Shown: positions 8,402-15,554 of the stretch, piece by piece
Layout of the letters: every line of letters starts with the position of its first letter
How positions within the stretch are numbered: the stretch's first letter is position 1
Origin: Candidatus Thalassarchaeaceae archaeon
GTDB lineage: Archaea > Thermoplasmatota > Poseidoniia > Poseidoniales > Thalassarchaeaceae
DNA: 22,482 nucleotides
Assembly: GCA_030754395.1 (NCBI GenBank)
Contig: JASMAJ010000002.1
Location: forward strand, 1-22,482
Direction: 5' to 3'
Notes under the pieces: model-generated
Database searches by the model: none
Told to the model about the DNA's origin: nothing
What the model saw: the letters and a program-made list of their open reading frames with translations, nothing else
Made by a program: the position numbers and the translations under genes

Positions 8402-9310
8402 CTATTCGATGGTGAATTGGGTACCTGCAGTGCCATTGACCATGGCCTCTAAATCAGTTAGTGCACCAATCACTGCGCGCTGTCCTGAGCGCTTTACAAA
8501 GTCACATGCAGCCTCGACTTTTGGCCCCATTGAACCGACTGCAAATTCGTATTGTTCAATCTCATATGGCGTAGTTTTCTCAACTCTCTTGGCACTTTCT
8601 GTACCCCAATCGAGATAGACACCATCTGTATCTGTGGCCAAAACCAGTAAATCTGCTTCTAATTCGAAGGCTAGAAGGGCGCTTGCTCTATCTTTGTCGA
8701 TTACAACTTCAACGCCTGATAGATTCCCATCTGCATCGTATATTGTTGGAATTCCACCACCTCCAGCACAGATGACGATTGTTCCCTGTTCCAATAGCCA
8801 GTGAATAGGACGCAACTCAAAAATTCGATGAGGTTCGGGAGATGGGACAACACGTCGCCAGTATTCACCATCAGGTTTCATTATCCATCCTTTCTCATTT
8901 GAGAGTCTATCAGCATCTTCCTGGTTGTAAATTGGGCCTATGGGTTTGGTTGGATTATCGAAGGCTGGGTCTTCGGGGTCTACCTCGACCATTGTTAAGA
9001 TAGTAGCAAATGGTATCTCGATGGATAATAGATTGCCCAATTCTTGCTCAATCATGTACCCAATCATACCCTCAGTCTGTGCACCCAAAACATCGAGAGG
9101 ATATGCTTCCACTTCTTCGTAGGCTGCAGATTGTAGAGCCAATAGTCCAACTTGAGGTCCATTCCCGTGACTGATTACGAGTTGGTTGTCAGTTGAGATT
9201 GGAGCGAGGGCTTTGGCTGCTACTTTGACATTTTCTCGTTGATTTTCTGCTGTCATCGGCTGGCCACGCCGCAGCAGTGCGTTGCCACCGAGTGCCACAA
9301 CGATTCGCAT
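8402..9310 (-). CDS. arcC: Carbamate kinase
   Basis: 302 residues, a full-length amino acid kinase fold. Visible motifs are VALGGNALL (5-13), ISHGNGPQVG (46-55), ICAGGGGIP, LATDTDGVYLDWG and VGSMGPKVEAA, all typical of ArcC. It interconverts carbamoyl phosphate plus ADP with carbamate plus ATP. It either yields ATP at the end of arginine or agmatine deimination or supplies carbamoyl phosphate. No arginine deiminase or ornithine transcarbamylase is in the window, so direction and pathway are open. The start ATG 9308-9310 is preceded by a TATA-like ATATTAA about 27-30 bases upstream, implying a very short leader. It diverges from the NAD kinase homologue and lies 64 bases ahead of thrS. Confidence 0.93.
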   Translation of the reverse strand: MRIVVALGGNALLRRGQPMTAENQRENVKVAAKALAPISTDNQLVISHGNGPQVGLLALQSAAYEEVEAYPLDVLGAQTEGMIGYMIEQELGNLLSIEIPFATILTMVEVDPEDPAFDNPTKPIGPIYNQEDADRLSNEKGWIMKPDGEYWRRVVPSPEPHRIFELRPIHWLLEQGTIVICAGGGGIPTIYDADGNLSGVEVVIDKDRASALLAFELEADLLVLATDTDGVYLDWGTESAKRVEKTTPYEIEQYEFAVGSMGPKVEAACDFVKRSGQRAVIGALTDLEAMVNGTAGTQFTIE

Positions 9311-9334
9311 GAGGGAACTACGGCAGGCTGTGGT

Positions 9335-9341
9335 GATATTA
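9335..9341. promoter_or_regulatory. Shared TATA-like element between arcC and the NAD kinase homologue
   Basis: The 53-base divergent spacer contains one AT-rich core, GATATTAAC (9334-9342), in otherwise GC-rich sequence. It sits about 26 bases upstream of the GTG at 9364 and about 28 bases upstream of the ATG ending at 9310. That is the normal archaeal TATA position for leaderless or near-leaderless transcripts in both directions. This is inferred from position and sequence only. Confidence 0.4.
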
Positions 9342-9363
9342 ACGCGCCCCCAATGCGAAGAGC

Positions 9364-10503
9364 GTGGTAAGGCTCGGGCTGTTGGTCAATCCAGACGCAG
9401 GTCTTGGTGGAAGATTGGGTCTGAAAGGCTCTGATGGGCAGGCTGAATACGCACGTTCCCTGGGTGCTGAAGACCGTGCTGGACCACGTGTTACGGATTG
9501 CTTGGCTTATTTCTCCAAATTACACCGAGATTGTTCCAATATAGAATGGATCACTTCCCAAGGAAGGATGGGGACTGATTGGATAAGTGATGATATCGGT
9601 ACGGTTGAAACAATTCACGAATCTATTGGAAATACGAGTGCTGCTGACTCTTCAGGACTCATTGCAAATTTGTTAGATTCAGAAATTGACCTTCTTCTCT
9701 ATGGTGGCGGCGACGGCACCACTCGAGACATTGTCGCCGCATTGGAATCTCATGGTCGCAGCGATTTGCCAATTATCGGAGTGCCGTGTGGAGTTAAGAT
9801 GCATTCAGGATGTTTTGCTTCATCGCCAAAAGCTGCGGCTGAAGTTCTATCTGCTTGGTTGAACGGAGATTTGTTGATTGCAAGCACAGAAGTTCTAGAT
9901 CTCGATGAAGAATTATACCGAGAAGGAAGATGGGTAGTTCGCCTCTATGCTGAAGCGATGACTCCTGCTAGTCCTCGCTGGATGCAGGGTACAAAACAAC
10001 GTGTTGAAGCCAGCGGAGAAGAGGAAATTGTCGAAGGTTTGGCTGATCATATCAAGGAACTTCTGATGACTGAAGACCGATTGATAATTTGGGGCTCAGG
10101 AGGGACACTGCGGACCATTGGAGAACTTGTTGGTTTGAAACCGAATCTTCTAGGAATTGATGCTAGTGTAGGTGAAAAGCAGGTAGGTGTCGATTTGAAT
10201 GAAAAACAATTACTTGAACTTCTAGATGCACATGATGGACCAATCACTCTTCTACTCTCACCGATGGGTGGCCAAGGATTCTTGATTGGCCGTGGTAACC
10301 TACAGTTGTCACCTGCTGTTCTACGCCAAGTTGGAGTGAATGATGTATTGGGAATTTGCACTCCTGCGAAACTGCTTACAGTCCGCCGATTGCGTATTGA
10401 GACGGGTGATACAACTCTCGATGCTGAGTTTGCAGAGAAAAAATATCTGAAGGTTTTACAGGGGTATCGAACAACAAGAGTTCTTCCAATCGCCGTTGAT
10501 TGA
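9364..10503 (+). CDS. Archaeal ATP-NAD kinase homologue
   Basis: 379 residues. The N-terminus VRLGLLVNPDAGLGG (2-16) and YGGGDGTTRDIV (113-124) are the phosphate-binding and catalytic GGDGT signatures of the NAD kinase/diacylglycerol kinase fold. The length and the IIGVPCGVKMHSGCFA segment fit the larger archaeal ATP-NAD kinase-like family rather than short bacterial NadK. The likely reaction is phosphorylation of NAD to NADP. The GTG start at 9364 is forced, because an ATG at 9353 in another frame hits a stop within six codons. It has no ribosome binding site and a TATA-like box about 26 bases upstream, so it is probably leaderless. It converges with the next gene with 2 bases between stop codons. 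Confidence 0.82.
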   Translation: MVRLGLLVNPDAGLGGRLGLKGSDGQAEYARSLGAEDRAGPRVTDCLAYFSKLHRDCSNIEWITSQGRMGTDWISDDIGTVETIHESIGNTSAADSSGLIANLLDSEIDLLLYGGGDGTTRDIVAALESHGRSDLPIIGVPCGVKMHSGCFASSPKAAAEVLSAWLNGDLLIASTEVLDLDEELYREGRWVVRLYAEAMTPASPRWMQGTKQRVEASGEEEIVEGLADHIKELLMTEDRLIIWGSGGTLRTIGELVGLKPNLLGIDASVGEKQVGVDLNEKQLLELLDAHDGPITLLLSPMGGQGFLIGRGNLQLSPAVLRQVGVNDVLGICTPAKLLTVRRLRIETGDTTLDAEFAEKKYLKVLQGYRTTRVLPIAVD

Positions 10504-10505
10504 AA

Positions 10506-11318
10506 TTAATGGCAATCGGCATTGAATGGACAATTCAAACAACGCCAATTACTACTTGCTGCAGGTAATTTCTTGAAATCTCCTTCAAACATCATCAGTC
10601 TTGCCATTTGTTCAATGTCCATTGATATCATCGAGCGTGATTGATTAGACCAATTCCTGCTGGCTCTATGCATCCATTTCACCCAACGAGTGCCTAACCA
10701 ACCAATACGTACTACATCAATATCTTCTGGTTCATTTTCAATTAATGGATTCCGTTCGGCCCAAAGAAGCATTGAACCTAACTCTAGTTTCGTCGCCTCA
10801 TCAGGAGTTCTTCTGGGAATCTCCATTGACAATCTAACAAGACAAAGGCGACTTCCATTCCTTACTATCAGATCAGGGGCGCCGTATTGTCTTGCTCCAT
10901 CAAGTAAGAGTGGTTGCAGTCTATCGATCATCATGATGTATTCATCAGAGCGACGCTTGAAACCAATTAAGGGTGCAGAATCAAAAAGTAATAATCTATG
11001 CATCATTAATTCAAGTGCTTGTTCCACTTCATTATGAGGATTTTTTTCAATCACCTCACCTGCAACTATTGCACGCAAAATGTTTCGATGCACAATTCTA
11101 CGTAACTCTTCAATTGAAATTTCAGGCTCCTCAATTCTGGCTAACAATGCTTCTCTTAGTCCTGATCTTGCATAATCAAAAATCCGCATTTTTCGTGATT
11201 TATTTTTCACTACATTGTCATTTGCACTGATTACGTGCTTCAGCACGTATCTCCTCGAACAATTGTCGAGAAGCCTTCCTCGGGTGGGGCTCCATGCTAT
11301 TCTCGGTTCTATCCACAT
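10506..11318 (-). CDS. Cas4/RecB-like PD-(D/E)XK family protein, catalytic motif degraded
   Basis: 270 residues. One N-terminal cysteine (C20, in LLDNCSRRY) plus three C-terminal cysteines (C260, C263, C269, in CLNCPFNADC) reproduce the iron-sulfur cysteine layout of Cas4/AddB/RecB-type nucleases. The nuclease core has GAPDLIV with aspartate D149. Where E-x-K should follow, the sequence is CLVRLS, with arginine and serine at the two catalytic positions (R162, S164). The later QxxxY-like helix reads KLELGSMLLW. The protein therefore probably keeps the fold and cluster but not nuclease activity, perhaps acting as a DNA-binding or structural partner. No cas genes or CRISPR repeats are nearby. 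The ATG start has no ribosome binding site and a TATA-like box 25-31 bases upstream. Confidence 0.6.
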   Translation of the reverse strand: MWIEPRIAWSPTRGRLLDNCSRRYVLKHVISANDNVVKNKSRKMRIFDYARSGLREALLARIEEPEISIEELRRIVHRNILRAIVAGEVIEKNPHNEVEQALELMMHRLLLFDSAPLIGFKRRSDEYIMMIDRLQPLLLDGARQYGAPDLIVRNGSRLCLVRLSMEIPRRTPDEATKLELGSMLLWAERNPLIENEPEDIDVVRIGWLGTRWVKWMHRASRNWSNQSRSMISMDIEQMARLMMFEGDFKKLPAASSNWRCLNCPFNADCH

Positions 11319-11342
11319 AGCCCAAGACGTTAGTAGTCAGGG

Positions 11343-11349
11343 TTTATTA
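11343..11349 (-). promoter_or_regulatory. TATA-like box for the PD-(D/E)XK gene
   Basis: Read on the minus strand, GTAATAAACC is centred about 28 bases upstream of the ATG at 11316-11318. It fits an archaeal TATA box for a leaderless transcript, and no ribosome binding site is seen before that ATG. Inference from position. Confidence 0.35.
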
Positions 11350-11374
11350 CGATAGCGGAGAGGCTAACTTAGAA

Positions 11375-11482
11375 TCACTGACGTGCCTGTTTTCGGGCCG
11401 CTTTTCGGCGTCGAAGCTTCTTCTTTCGCCATTTCCAACGTTGGTTCCCCGCCTTCTTCCACGCACGGGAACCTCGCTTCAT
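11375..11482 (-). CDS. rpl41e: Ribosomal protein eL41 (very small, 35 residues)
   Basis: A 35-codon frame starts at ATG 11480-11482 and ends at TGA 11375-11377. The product is extremely basic, with the core RWKWRKKKLRRRKAARKQ, matching the short Arg/Lys-rich helix of eL41 (family core KWRKKRMRRLKRKRRK). About ten extra residues (MKRGSRAWKKAGN) precede the core; typical eL41 is 25-37 residues. eL41 sits at the interface between ribosomal subunits. The gene lies between tRNA-Arg and the PD-(D/E)XK gene on the same strand, with a TTTATAT box about 30-36 bases upstream of the ATG. Such genes are usually missed because of their size. The identification rests on composition and motif pattern. Confidence 0.72.
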   Translation of the reverse strand: MKRGSRAWKKAGNQRWKWRKKKLRRRKAARKQARQ

Positions 11483-11511
11483 GCAGCGCGCCGACCTGCT
11501 CGGTGTATTTG

Positions 11512-11518
11512 ATATAAA
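11512..11518 (-). promoter_or_regulatory. TATA-like box for eL41
   Basis: On the minus strand the sequence CGTTTATATC ends about 29 bases before the eL41 ATG. TTTATAT is a good archaeal TATA match in the 60-base spacer downstream of the tRNA gene, and predicts a leader of only a few bases. Confidence 0.45.
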
Positions 11519-11543
11519 CGGTGGCCTAGTACGGAAGTTCAAA

Positions 11544-11620
11544 TGGTGGGCAATACAGGATTCGAACCCGTGTCACCGGCTTAGAAGGCCAGCATGATAT
11601 CCAGACTACACCAATCGCCC
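11544..11620 (-). tRNA. tRNA-Arg (anticodon UCU)
   Basis: A complete cloverleaf reads on the minus strand. The acceptor GGGCGAT pairs with ATTGCCC, the anticodon stem is CTGGC/GCCGG with loop CTTCTAA (anticodon TCT, decoding AGA), and the T-arm is ACGGG-TTCGAAT-CCTGT. The discriminator is A, and the CCA tail is encoded in the DNA. The D-arm GTGTAG..GG..ATCAT is archaeal-like. It is 77 nt long with no intron. Confidence 0.95.
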
Positions 11621-11674
11621 TAACCTTCCGTGTGGGTAATCCTTTGTGAATACAGCAGTCGGGAAGGTACAGAA

Positions 11675-12409
11675 TCAAGGTGTATCTGATTCATCTTTTG
11701 TACTGAAGTTCAAAACTCCATCATCCAATATGTCTTCACGAATGTTAGCAGTACTTCTTCCGGTTTCTTTAGCAATCTTCTTCAGCTTCTTTTTGACTTT
11801 GCGAGAACCAAGCCAAAGTTCTCTTGTGCTACTTCCTATTCGAAGTACTGTCTCAATTATAGATAGTAGAATCAAGCTATTAATGTATGAATTTCCAAGT
11901 TCAGGTAGATTGTGAAATAAGTCCTCAAATTCACTAAATTTAATTGTGGCTTTTGAGTCTACAAGAAAAACACCTAGAACAGCAAAAGGTAGCATCTTTG
12001 CAACATCTCGTGACAAGTCCTCAGTCCAATAAGAAACAATACGCACCCCGCCTACCACAGAAGTAGCAATCAAAGCGTTTCTTGCATGATCAGATCCATC
12101 CGAAAGTAGCGTTAGTATCACAGCCATGACTACTGTCCAAAATGAAATTAGTAGAGGGATTGCAATCACATATTGAATCGTGAAAACTAGAGTTCGGAAG
12201 AATGCCCTAATTCGCCCTGTCATCGAATCTTCATAGCGTCCAAGATCTAGGGTCAAGATGTCCCTTCGAGCGAGTAATCTGTAGAACATGAAAACAAAAC
12301 CTGAGTATGCTGCAACAGCAATAATTGCAAGAAGCACAGACAATGTATCTTGGATGAAGTCTTCGAATAATGAGATTAGTTCGTCTCCGGTGGAGGGTAT
12401 TGCCATCAT
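11675..12409 (-). CDS. Unknown multi-pass membrane protein
   Basis: 244 residues with about four hydrophobic segments (about 22-44, 70-86, 88-103 and 137-152, with a weaker one near 108-124). The C-terminus is basic, then acidic and cytosolic-looking (SRKVKKKLKKIAKETG, then ILDDGVLNFSTKDESD). I do not recognise the family. The conserved-looking motif VRIVSYWTEDLSRDVAKMLPF resembles small archaeal membrane proteins of unknown function. Two adjacent ATG codons (12404-12409) could start it and no strong ribosome binding site is visible. It follows the SprT-like gene after 27 bases on the same strand and may be co-transcribed. Confidence 0.7.
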   Translation of the reverse strand: MMAIPSTGDELISLFEDFIQDTLSVLLAIIAVAAYSGFVFMFYRLLARRDILTLDLGRYEDSMTGRIRAFFRTLVFTIQYVIAIPLLISFWTVVMAVILTLLSDGSDHARNALIATSVVGGVRIVSYWTEDLSRDVAKMLPFAVLGVFLVDSKATIKFSEFEDLFHNLPELGNSYINSLILLSIIETVLRIGSSTRELWLGSRKVKKKLKKIAKETGRSTANIREDILDDGVLNFSTKDESDTP

Positions 12410-12436
12410 TATCCGGTTAATGGTTTTTGCATTTTA

Positions 12437-12988
12437 TTATGCCGCTCTGTGAGAGAAAGGCTTTGCACATTTAGGGCATCTAGTTGGGAGTGACACTCTT
12501 CTGCGCTGCCAAGTGTGACCACATTCTCCACAAATCCAAGATCTTTCCGGTAATTTAGAGAGCACTTCCTCGCGCATTTTCTGAAGAGTGGGAGATTCTG
12601 AAAGTTTGGGTGCAGGAGCGATCTCATTGACAATTGCGGCATGGTTTCCATCGTGCTCGATTAGTCCTGCTGCGTGCAATAATTCGTGAACTAAGGTGTG
12701 TCGATAGAGTATGTCGTCTCCGTGAAGGTTAGGATGTAAAGCGATAGTGATAGGTCCAGGCGCACCTCTCAATCTTCGTCTTCTAAATAATTCGTGATGA
12801 TTGTATTCAAATCGCGTAAGTCCAAATCTTCTATCATTGGAATCCATCCATTCAAGAGTTAGATGTTTACCTAGATGTCTCAAGAATGGGGCCTCATCAC
12901 TAGTCAGTCTCTTCTTCAATTCATTCAGTAGACCTTCGGGCATAGGAGGGATGTTTGGACGAGTTTTCTCTTGCCCTGACTCGTCCAT
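12437..12988 (-). CDS. SprT-like zinc metalloprotease
   Basis: 183 residues. VHELLHAAGLIEHDGNH (100-116) supplies the HExxH zinc site (H101, E102, H105) with a downstream histidine (H112 or H116) as third ligand. A C-terminal zinc ribbon, CGECGHTW...RCPKC (153/156 and 171/174), completes the SprT/SPRTN-like layout. Relatives degrade proteins crosslinked to DNA, and that role is likely but inferred here. There is no signal peptide or membrane segment, so the protein should be cytosolic. The ATG at 12986-12988 has a TATA-like TTAAAT about 25 bases upstream. The gene diverges from tRNA-Ala and is followed by an unknown membrane protein. Confidence 0.85.
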   Translation of the reverse strand: MDESGQEKTRPNIPPMPEGLLNELKKRLTSDEAPFLRHLGKHLTLEWMDSNDRRFGLTRFEYNHHELFRRRRLRGAPGPITIALHPNLHGDDILYRHTLVHELLHAAGLIEHDGNHAAIVNEIAPAPKLSESPTLQKMREEVLSKLPERSWICGECGHTWQRRRVSLPTRCPKCAKPFSHRAA

Positions 12989-13010
12989 GTTGTATCGCCC
13001 TCCATTCTCC

Positions 13011-13016
13011 TTAAAT
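13011..13016. promoter_or_regulatory. Shared TATA-like element between the SprT-like gene and tRNA-Ala
   Basis: TTAAAT lies 28 bases upstream of the first base of tRNA-Ala on the plus strand and about 25 bases upstream of the SprT-like ATG on the minus strand. It is the only AT-rich core in the 53-base spacer, so it may serve both directions. Inference from position. Confidence 0.35.
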
Positions 13017-13041
13017 GGCCGTCGCAGGTGGCTATCTCACT

Positions 13042-13118
13042 GGGCGTGTGGCGCAGCTTGGAAGCGCGCTTCCTTGGCATGGAAGAGGCCCCGAGTTCAA
13101 ATCTCGGCACGTCCACCA
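13042..13118 (+). tRNA. tRNA-Ala (anticodon GGC)
   Basis: A complete cloverleaf. The acceptor GGGCGTG pairs with CACGTCC and includes the G3-U70 wobble that identifies alanine tRNAs. The D-stem is GCGC/GCGC, the anticodon stem CTTCC/GGAAG with loop TTGGCAT (anticodon GGC), and the T-arm CCGAG-TTCAAAT-CTCGG. The discriminator is A and CCA is encoded. It is 77 nt with no intron. Confidence 0.95.
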
Positions 13119-13142
13119 ATCTAATCGATTCCAATTATACAC

Positions 13143-13161
13143 CAAAAAAACTGCTTTTTTG
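13143..13161 (+). terminator. A-run/T-run hairpin downstream of tRNA-Ala
   Basis: CAAAAAA (13143-13149) and TTTTTTG (13155-13161) form a small A/T inverted repeat with a five-base loop, ending in six Ts. The T-run 37 bases after the tRNA is the likely archaeal termination signal; the hairpin itself is weak. Confidence 0.4.
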
Positions 13162-13182
13162 AGTTTATTTGATTACTTTCGT

Positions 13183-13190
13183 CTATAAAA
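13183..13190 (+). promoter_or_regulatory. Candidate distal TATA box for the lipoprotein gene
   Basis: CTATAAAA is a good archaeal TATA match about 65 bases upstream of the ATG at 13252. It would give a leader of roughly 35-40 bases. It competes with a second TATA-like site at 13222-13228. Confidence 0.4.
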
Positions 13191-13213
13191 TGGTGTTTTC
13201 AGGGTCATGGTGC

Positions 13214-13232
13214 ATTCATACTATATATGAAT
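13214..13232 (+). promoter_or_regulatory. Inverted repeat over a proximal TATA-like box
   Basis: ATTCATA (13214-13220) and TATGAAT (13226-13232) form a perfect 7-bp inverted repeat with five bases between. The centre contains TATATAT, 24-30 bases upstream of the ATG, the expected place for a leaderless promoter. No ribosome binding site precedes that ATG. The dyad over the TATA box could be a regulator site controlling the lipoprotein gene. Confidence 0.45.
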
Positions 13233-13251
13233 CGAAGTCTGACGGCGCCCG

Positions 13252-15390
13252 ATGGACTCTAGATTGAGAGCTTTATTGATGTGCACGCTGATGATTGCGT
13301 CAGCCCTAGCCGGGTGTCTCGGCGGGGATGATGAGGAGCCAGTAGTTGAGGATGTAATGGGTTGTATGGACCCAGGAGCGAACAACTACGACTCCGCCGC
13401 TACCGCGGATGACGGTTCGTGCGACTACGGTCGCGCTAACGCCGACACCATGGCAGACTATGCCGCTGGAACGATTGATGTACAGCAGGCAATGTACGAA
13501 CTCGAGGTAAGTAGAAAGTGCCGCGAGCAGGGTCAAAACAACCCTTGTGAAGTCGTACTGATGTCTATTGGTGATGCTTCTACCATTGATCCCCACGATG
13601 CTTATGATTCTGCATCCGGTGATGTGATAGAGCAGGTATACGATACTCTATACCGATATGCAGGAGATGGAACAGGTAATGCAATTATCGAGCCTCGCCT
13701 AGCAACTGGATACAGTATGAGTGAGGATGGAAAGACCTACACTTTCACCCTACGTGATGATGTATACTTCAGCAACGGTGACCTAATGGAGGCTTCAGAC
13801 GTAGTTTACTCATGGTGCCGCGTTCTAGGATACGGTTCACCTGACAGCCACGTTGGCTGGATACTTGAGCAGAGCTTCGACTGTAACGACGCAGATGGTA
13901 ACCACGATGACATGGGTGGAGAGAGCTTCACAGTTAACTCCGCAACATCGTTCTCGGTAACATTGTTCGATCAGTCGTCAGCATTCATCTCGACTATTGC
14001 TTACACAGTTGGCGCTGTTATCAACGCTGAACTCTGTGAGGCTAACAGAGTCGTTGAGCTAGATTCAGACGGTAATGTGACCTCTGATGATTACTGCCAC
14101 GAGTGGATGGACGAAGGTCCAATGGGTGCAGGAACAAACGCCTACACAGTTCAGTCATGGGTTCGTGAGGACCGCCTAGTACTCGTCCCTAACTGGATGT
14201 ACTGGGAGGGTGGTGACTTCAATGTCAATCGCGTAACAACTTCTATTGTTACTGAGGCATCTACAAGGCTACTTGCTTTCACTGATGGCGAGGTTGATTT
14301 CGGTGGAATTAACATCGAGCACCTACCTAACTTCTGCTACATCGACGATAACGGAAACGGAATGTTCGATGCTGGCGAGGACGATGCTCTAGATGACAAG
14401 CCTAACGTAGCAAGTAAGGATGGTTACCTCTGTGTATACAGAGAGACCTTCACCACAACTCTCTCTGTGTTTAACCTACACCCTAAGTCACTAGATGCTG
14501 GTGAGGACACATCTAACACAGATGCTAACTCCAGTCTGGTACTCAACCACGACTGTAATGGTAACGGTACTAATGATTGTAACGTCATGGAAACTGGAGC
14601 TCTTCGAGCTGCTATCTCCTATGCATTCGACTACGAGACTCACCGCAGGGACACCTATGACAATTCATTGGCCCCTCAGTATGGTCCAATCCCAACTGGA
14701 TTCTTGTATGCAGATACACAGACTGAAACCTTCACCTATGACTTAGCATATGCTGAGCAACTACTCGAGGATGCAGGATTCATCCGACAGTATGAATGTG
14801 CCTCGCTAACTCAAGATGGTGCAGCAACAGTTGTCGCAGAAGCTGCCAGAACTGGTGACGAGTGCCGACTACCAAATGTATTGAGAGTCATGGCAAACGA
14901 GGGTAACGATTACCGAATTGCAATGGCAGGTCAGTTGTCAGAGGCTCTAGGAACCATTGGTGTTGCTACTGCTGGTGACGCTAAGCCATGGGCTGAGTAC
15001 CTAACAATGTACTACACCCGCACATGGGACATCCGCTTCAGCGGATGGGCTCCTGACTACCTTGACCCAGATAACTACTGGTCGCCATTCGCTGGTGGAC
15101 ATTCCATCGGTGGAGACGCATACGGATCTGGCTACGAGAACGCTGATGTTAATGCAGCACTGATGATTGGTCGAACATCCCAGGATGACAACACACGCAG
15201 AGCAGCATATGTGGACGCATTCGCAGCATGGATTCTGGACCCTAACATGATCATCATTGGGCAGTACAACGGTGTTGGAGTAAAGCACGACGACATCTGT
15301 AGCCCACCATACGCAGCTATCGGATCGGCCCACTGGTTCGACTACGATAAGTTGCCAATGAATAATGGTGTCCTTGAAGGATCCTGTTAA
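13252..15390 (+). CDS. dppA: Peptide/nickel-type ABC transporter substrate-binding lipoprotein (SBP_bac_5)
   Basis: 712 residues, longer than the usual 500-600. A lipoprotein signal (hydrophobic 5-20, lipobox ALAGC, lipidated C22) is followed by an acidic linker and the motif GCMDPGANNYDSAATADDGS (37-56). The family 5 solute-binding fold follows, with TLRDDVYFSNGDLMEASDVV, AISYAFDYE and GWAPDYLDPDNYWSPF. Two inserts look like calcium loops: DDNGNGMFDAGED (365-377) and DCNGNGTNDCNVME (434-447). About 14 cysteines lie after C22 and the motif, suggesting disulfides. The protein should sit outside the membrane and hand a substrate, probably peptides, to the permeases downstream. Codon use (frequent AAC, TAC, GAC) differs from the permease genes and suggests high expression. 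A strong terminator follows. Confidence 0.92.
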   Translation: MDSRLRALLMCTLMIASALAGCLGGDDEEPVVEDVMGCMDPGANNYDSAATADDGSCDYGRANADTMADYAAGTIDVQQAMYELEVSRKCREQGQNNPCEVVLMSIGDASTIDPHDAYDSASGDVIEQVYDTLYRYAGDGTGNAIIEPRLATGYSMSEDGKTYTFTLRDDVYFSNGDLMEASDVVYSWCRVLGYGSPDSHVGWILEQSFDCNDADGNHDDMGGESFTVNSATSFSVTLFDQSSAFISTIAYTVGAVINAELCEANRVVELDSDGNVTSDDYCHEWMDEGPMGAGTNAYTVQSWVREDRLVLVPNWMYWEGGDFNVNRVTTSIVTEASTRLLAFTDGEVDFGGINIEHLPNFCYIDDNGNGMFDAGEDDALDDKPNVASKDGYLCVYRETFTTTLSVFNLHPKSLDAGEDTSNTDANSSLVLNHDCNGNGTNDCNVMETGALRAAISYAFDYETHRRDTYDNSLAPQYGPIPTGFLYADTQTETFTYDLAYAEQLLEDAGFIRQYECASLTQDGAATVVAEAARTGDECRLPNVLRVMANEGNDYRIAMAGQLSEALGTIGVATAGDAKPWAEYLTMYYTRTWDIRFSGWAPDYLDPDNYWSPFAGGHSIGGDAYGSGYENADVNAALMIGRTSQDDNTRRAAYVDAFAAWILDPNMIIIGQYNGVGVKHDDICSPPYAAIGSAHWFDYDKLPMNNGVLEGSC

Positions 15391-15425
15391 TACAGTAATC
15401 AGGTAAATTCTGATTGACGTAAGGC

Positions 15426-15471
15426 CGGCGACGGTCGCCCTCGGGCGATCGTCGTCGCGCCGTTTTTTTTT
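15426..15471 (+). terminator. Strong intrinsic terminator after the lipoprotein gene
   Basis: A roughly 15-bp GC-rich stem (arms 15426-15440 and 15443-15457, two G-T wobbles, CTCG-type loop) is followed by GCGCC and nine Ts (15463-15471). It lies 36 bases after the lipoprotein stop. It should end most lipoprotein transcripts before the permease genes. Confidence 0.8.
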
Positions 15472-15532
15472 AATTCAATTTCAACTGGATAATCCGTCTA
15501 GTTTTCCATATTCACAGCAGCATTAATTCTCC

Positions 15533-15552
15533 ATTTATTGATATTAATAAAT
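15533..15552 (+). promoter_or_regulatory. AT-rich dyad containing a TATA-like box for the permease operon
   Basis: ATTTATT (15533-15539) and AATAAAT (15546-15552) are perfect inverted repeats around GATATT. The block is the best TATA candidate in the 284 bases between the lipoprotein and the first permease. With the usual spacing, transcription would start near 15570-15575, inside the palindrome immediately downstream. Confidence 0.45.
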
Positions 15553-15554
15553 CA

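Noticed and set aside
10506..11318. Part of a CRISPR-Cas locus because of the Cas4-like protein
   Set aside because: No direct-repeat array or other cas gene is visible anywhere in the window, and the catalytic residues are missing.
11623..11668. ACCTTCC / GGAAGGT inverted repeat upstream of tRNA-Arg
   Set aside because: It is only seven base pairs with a 32-base loop, not enough to call a structure or regulatory site.
15001..15333. Minus-strand open frame of 110 codons inside the lipoprotein gene
   Set aside because: It is a shadow of a strongly supported coding sequence, rich in Cys/Val/Ser as expected from antisense of that codon use.
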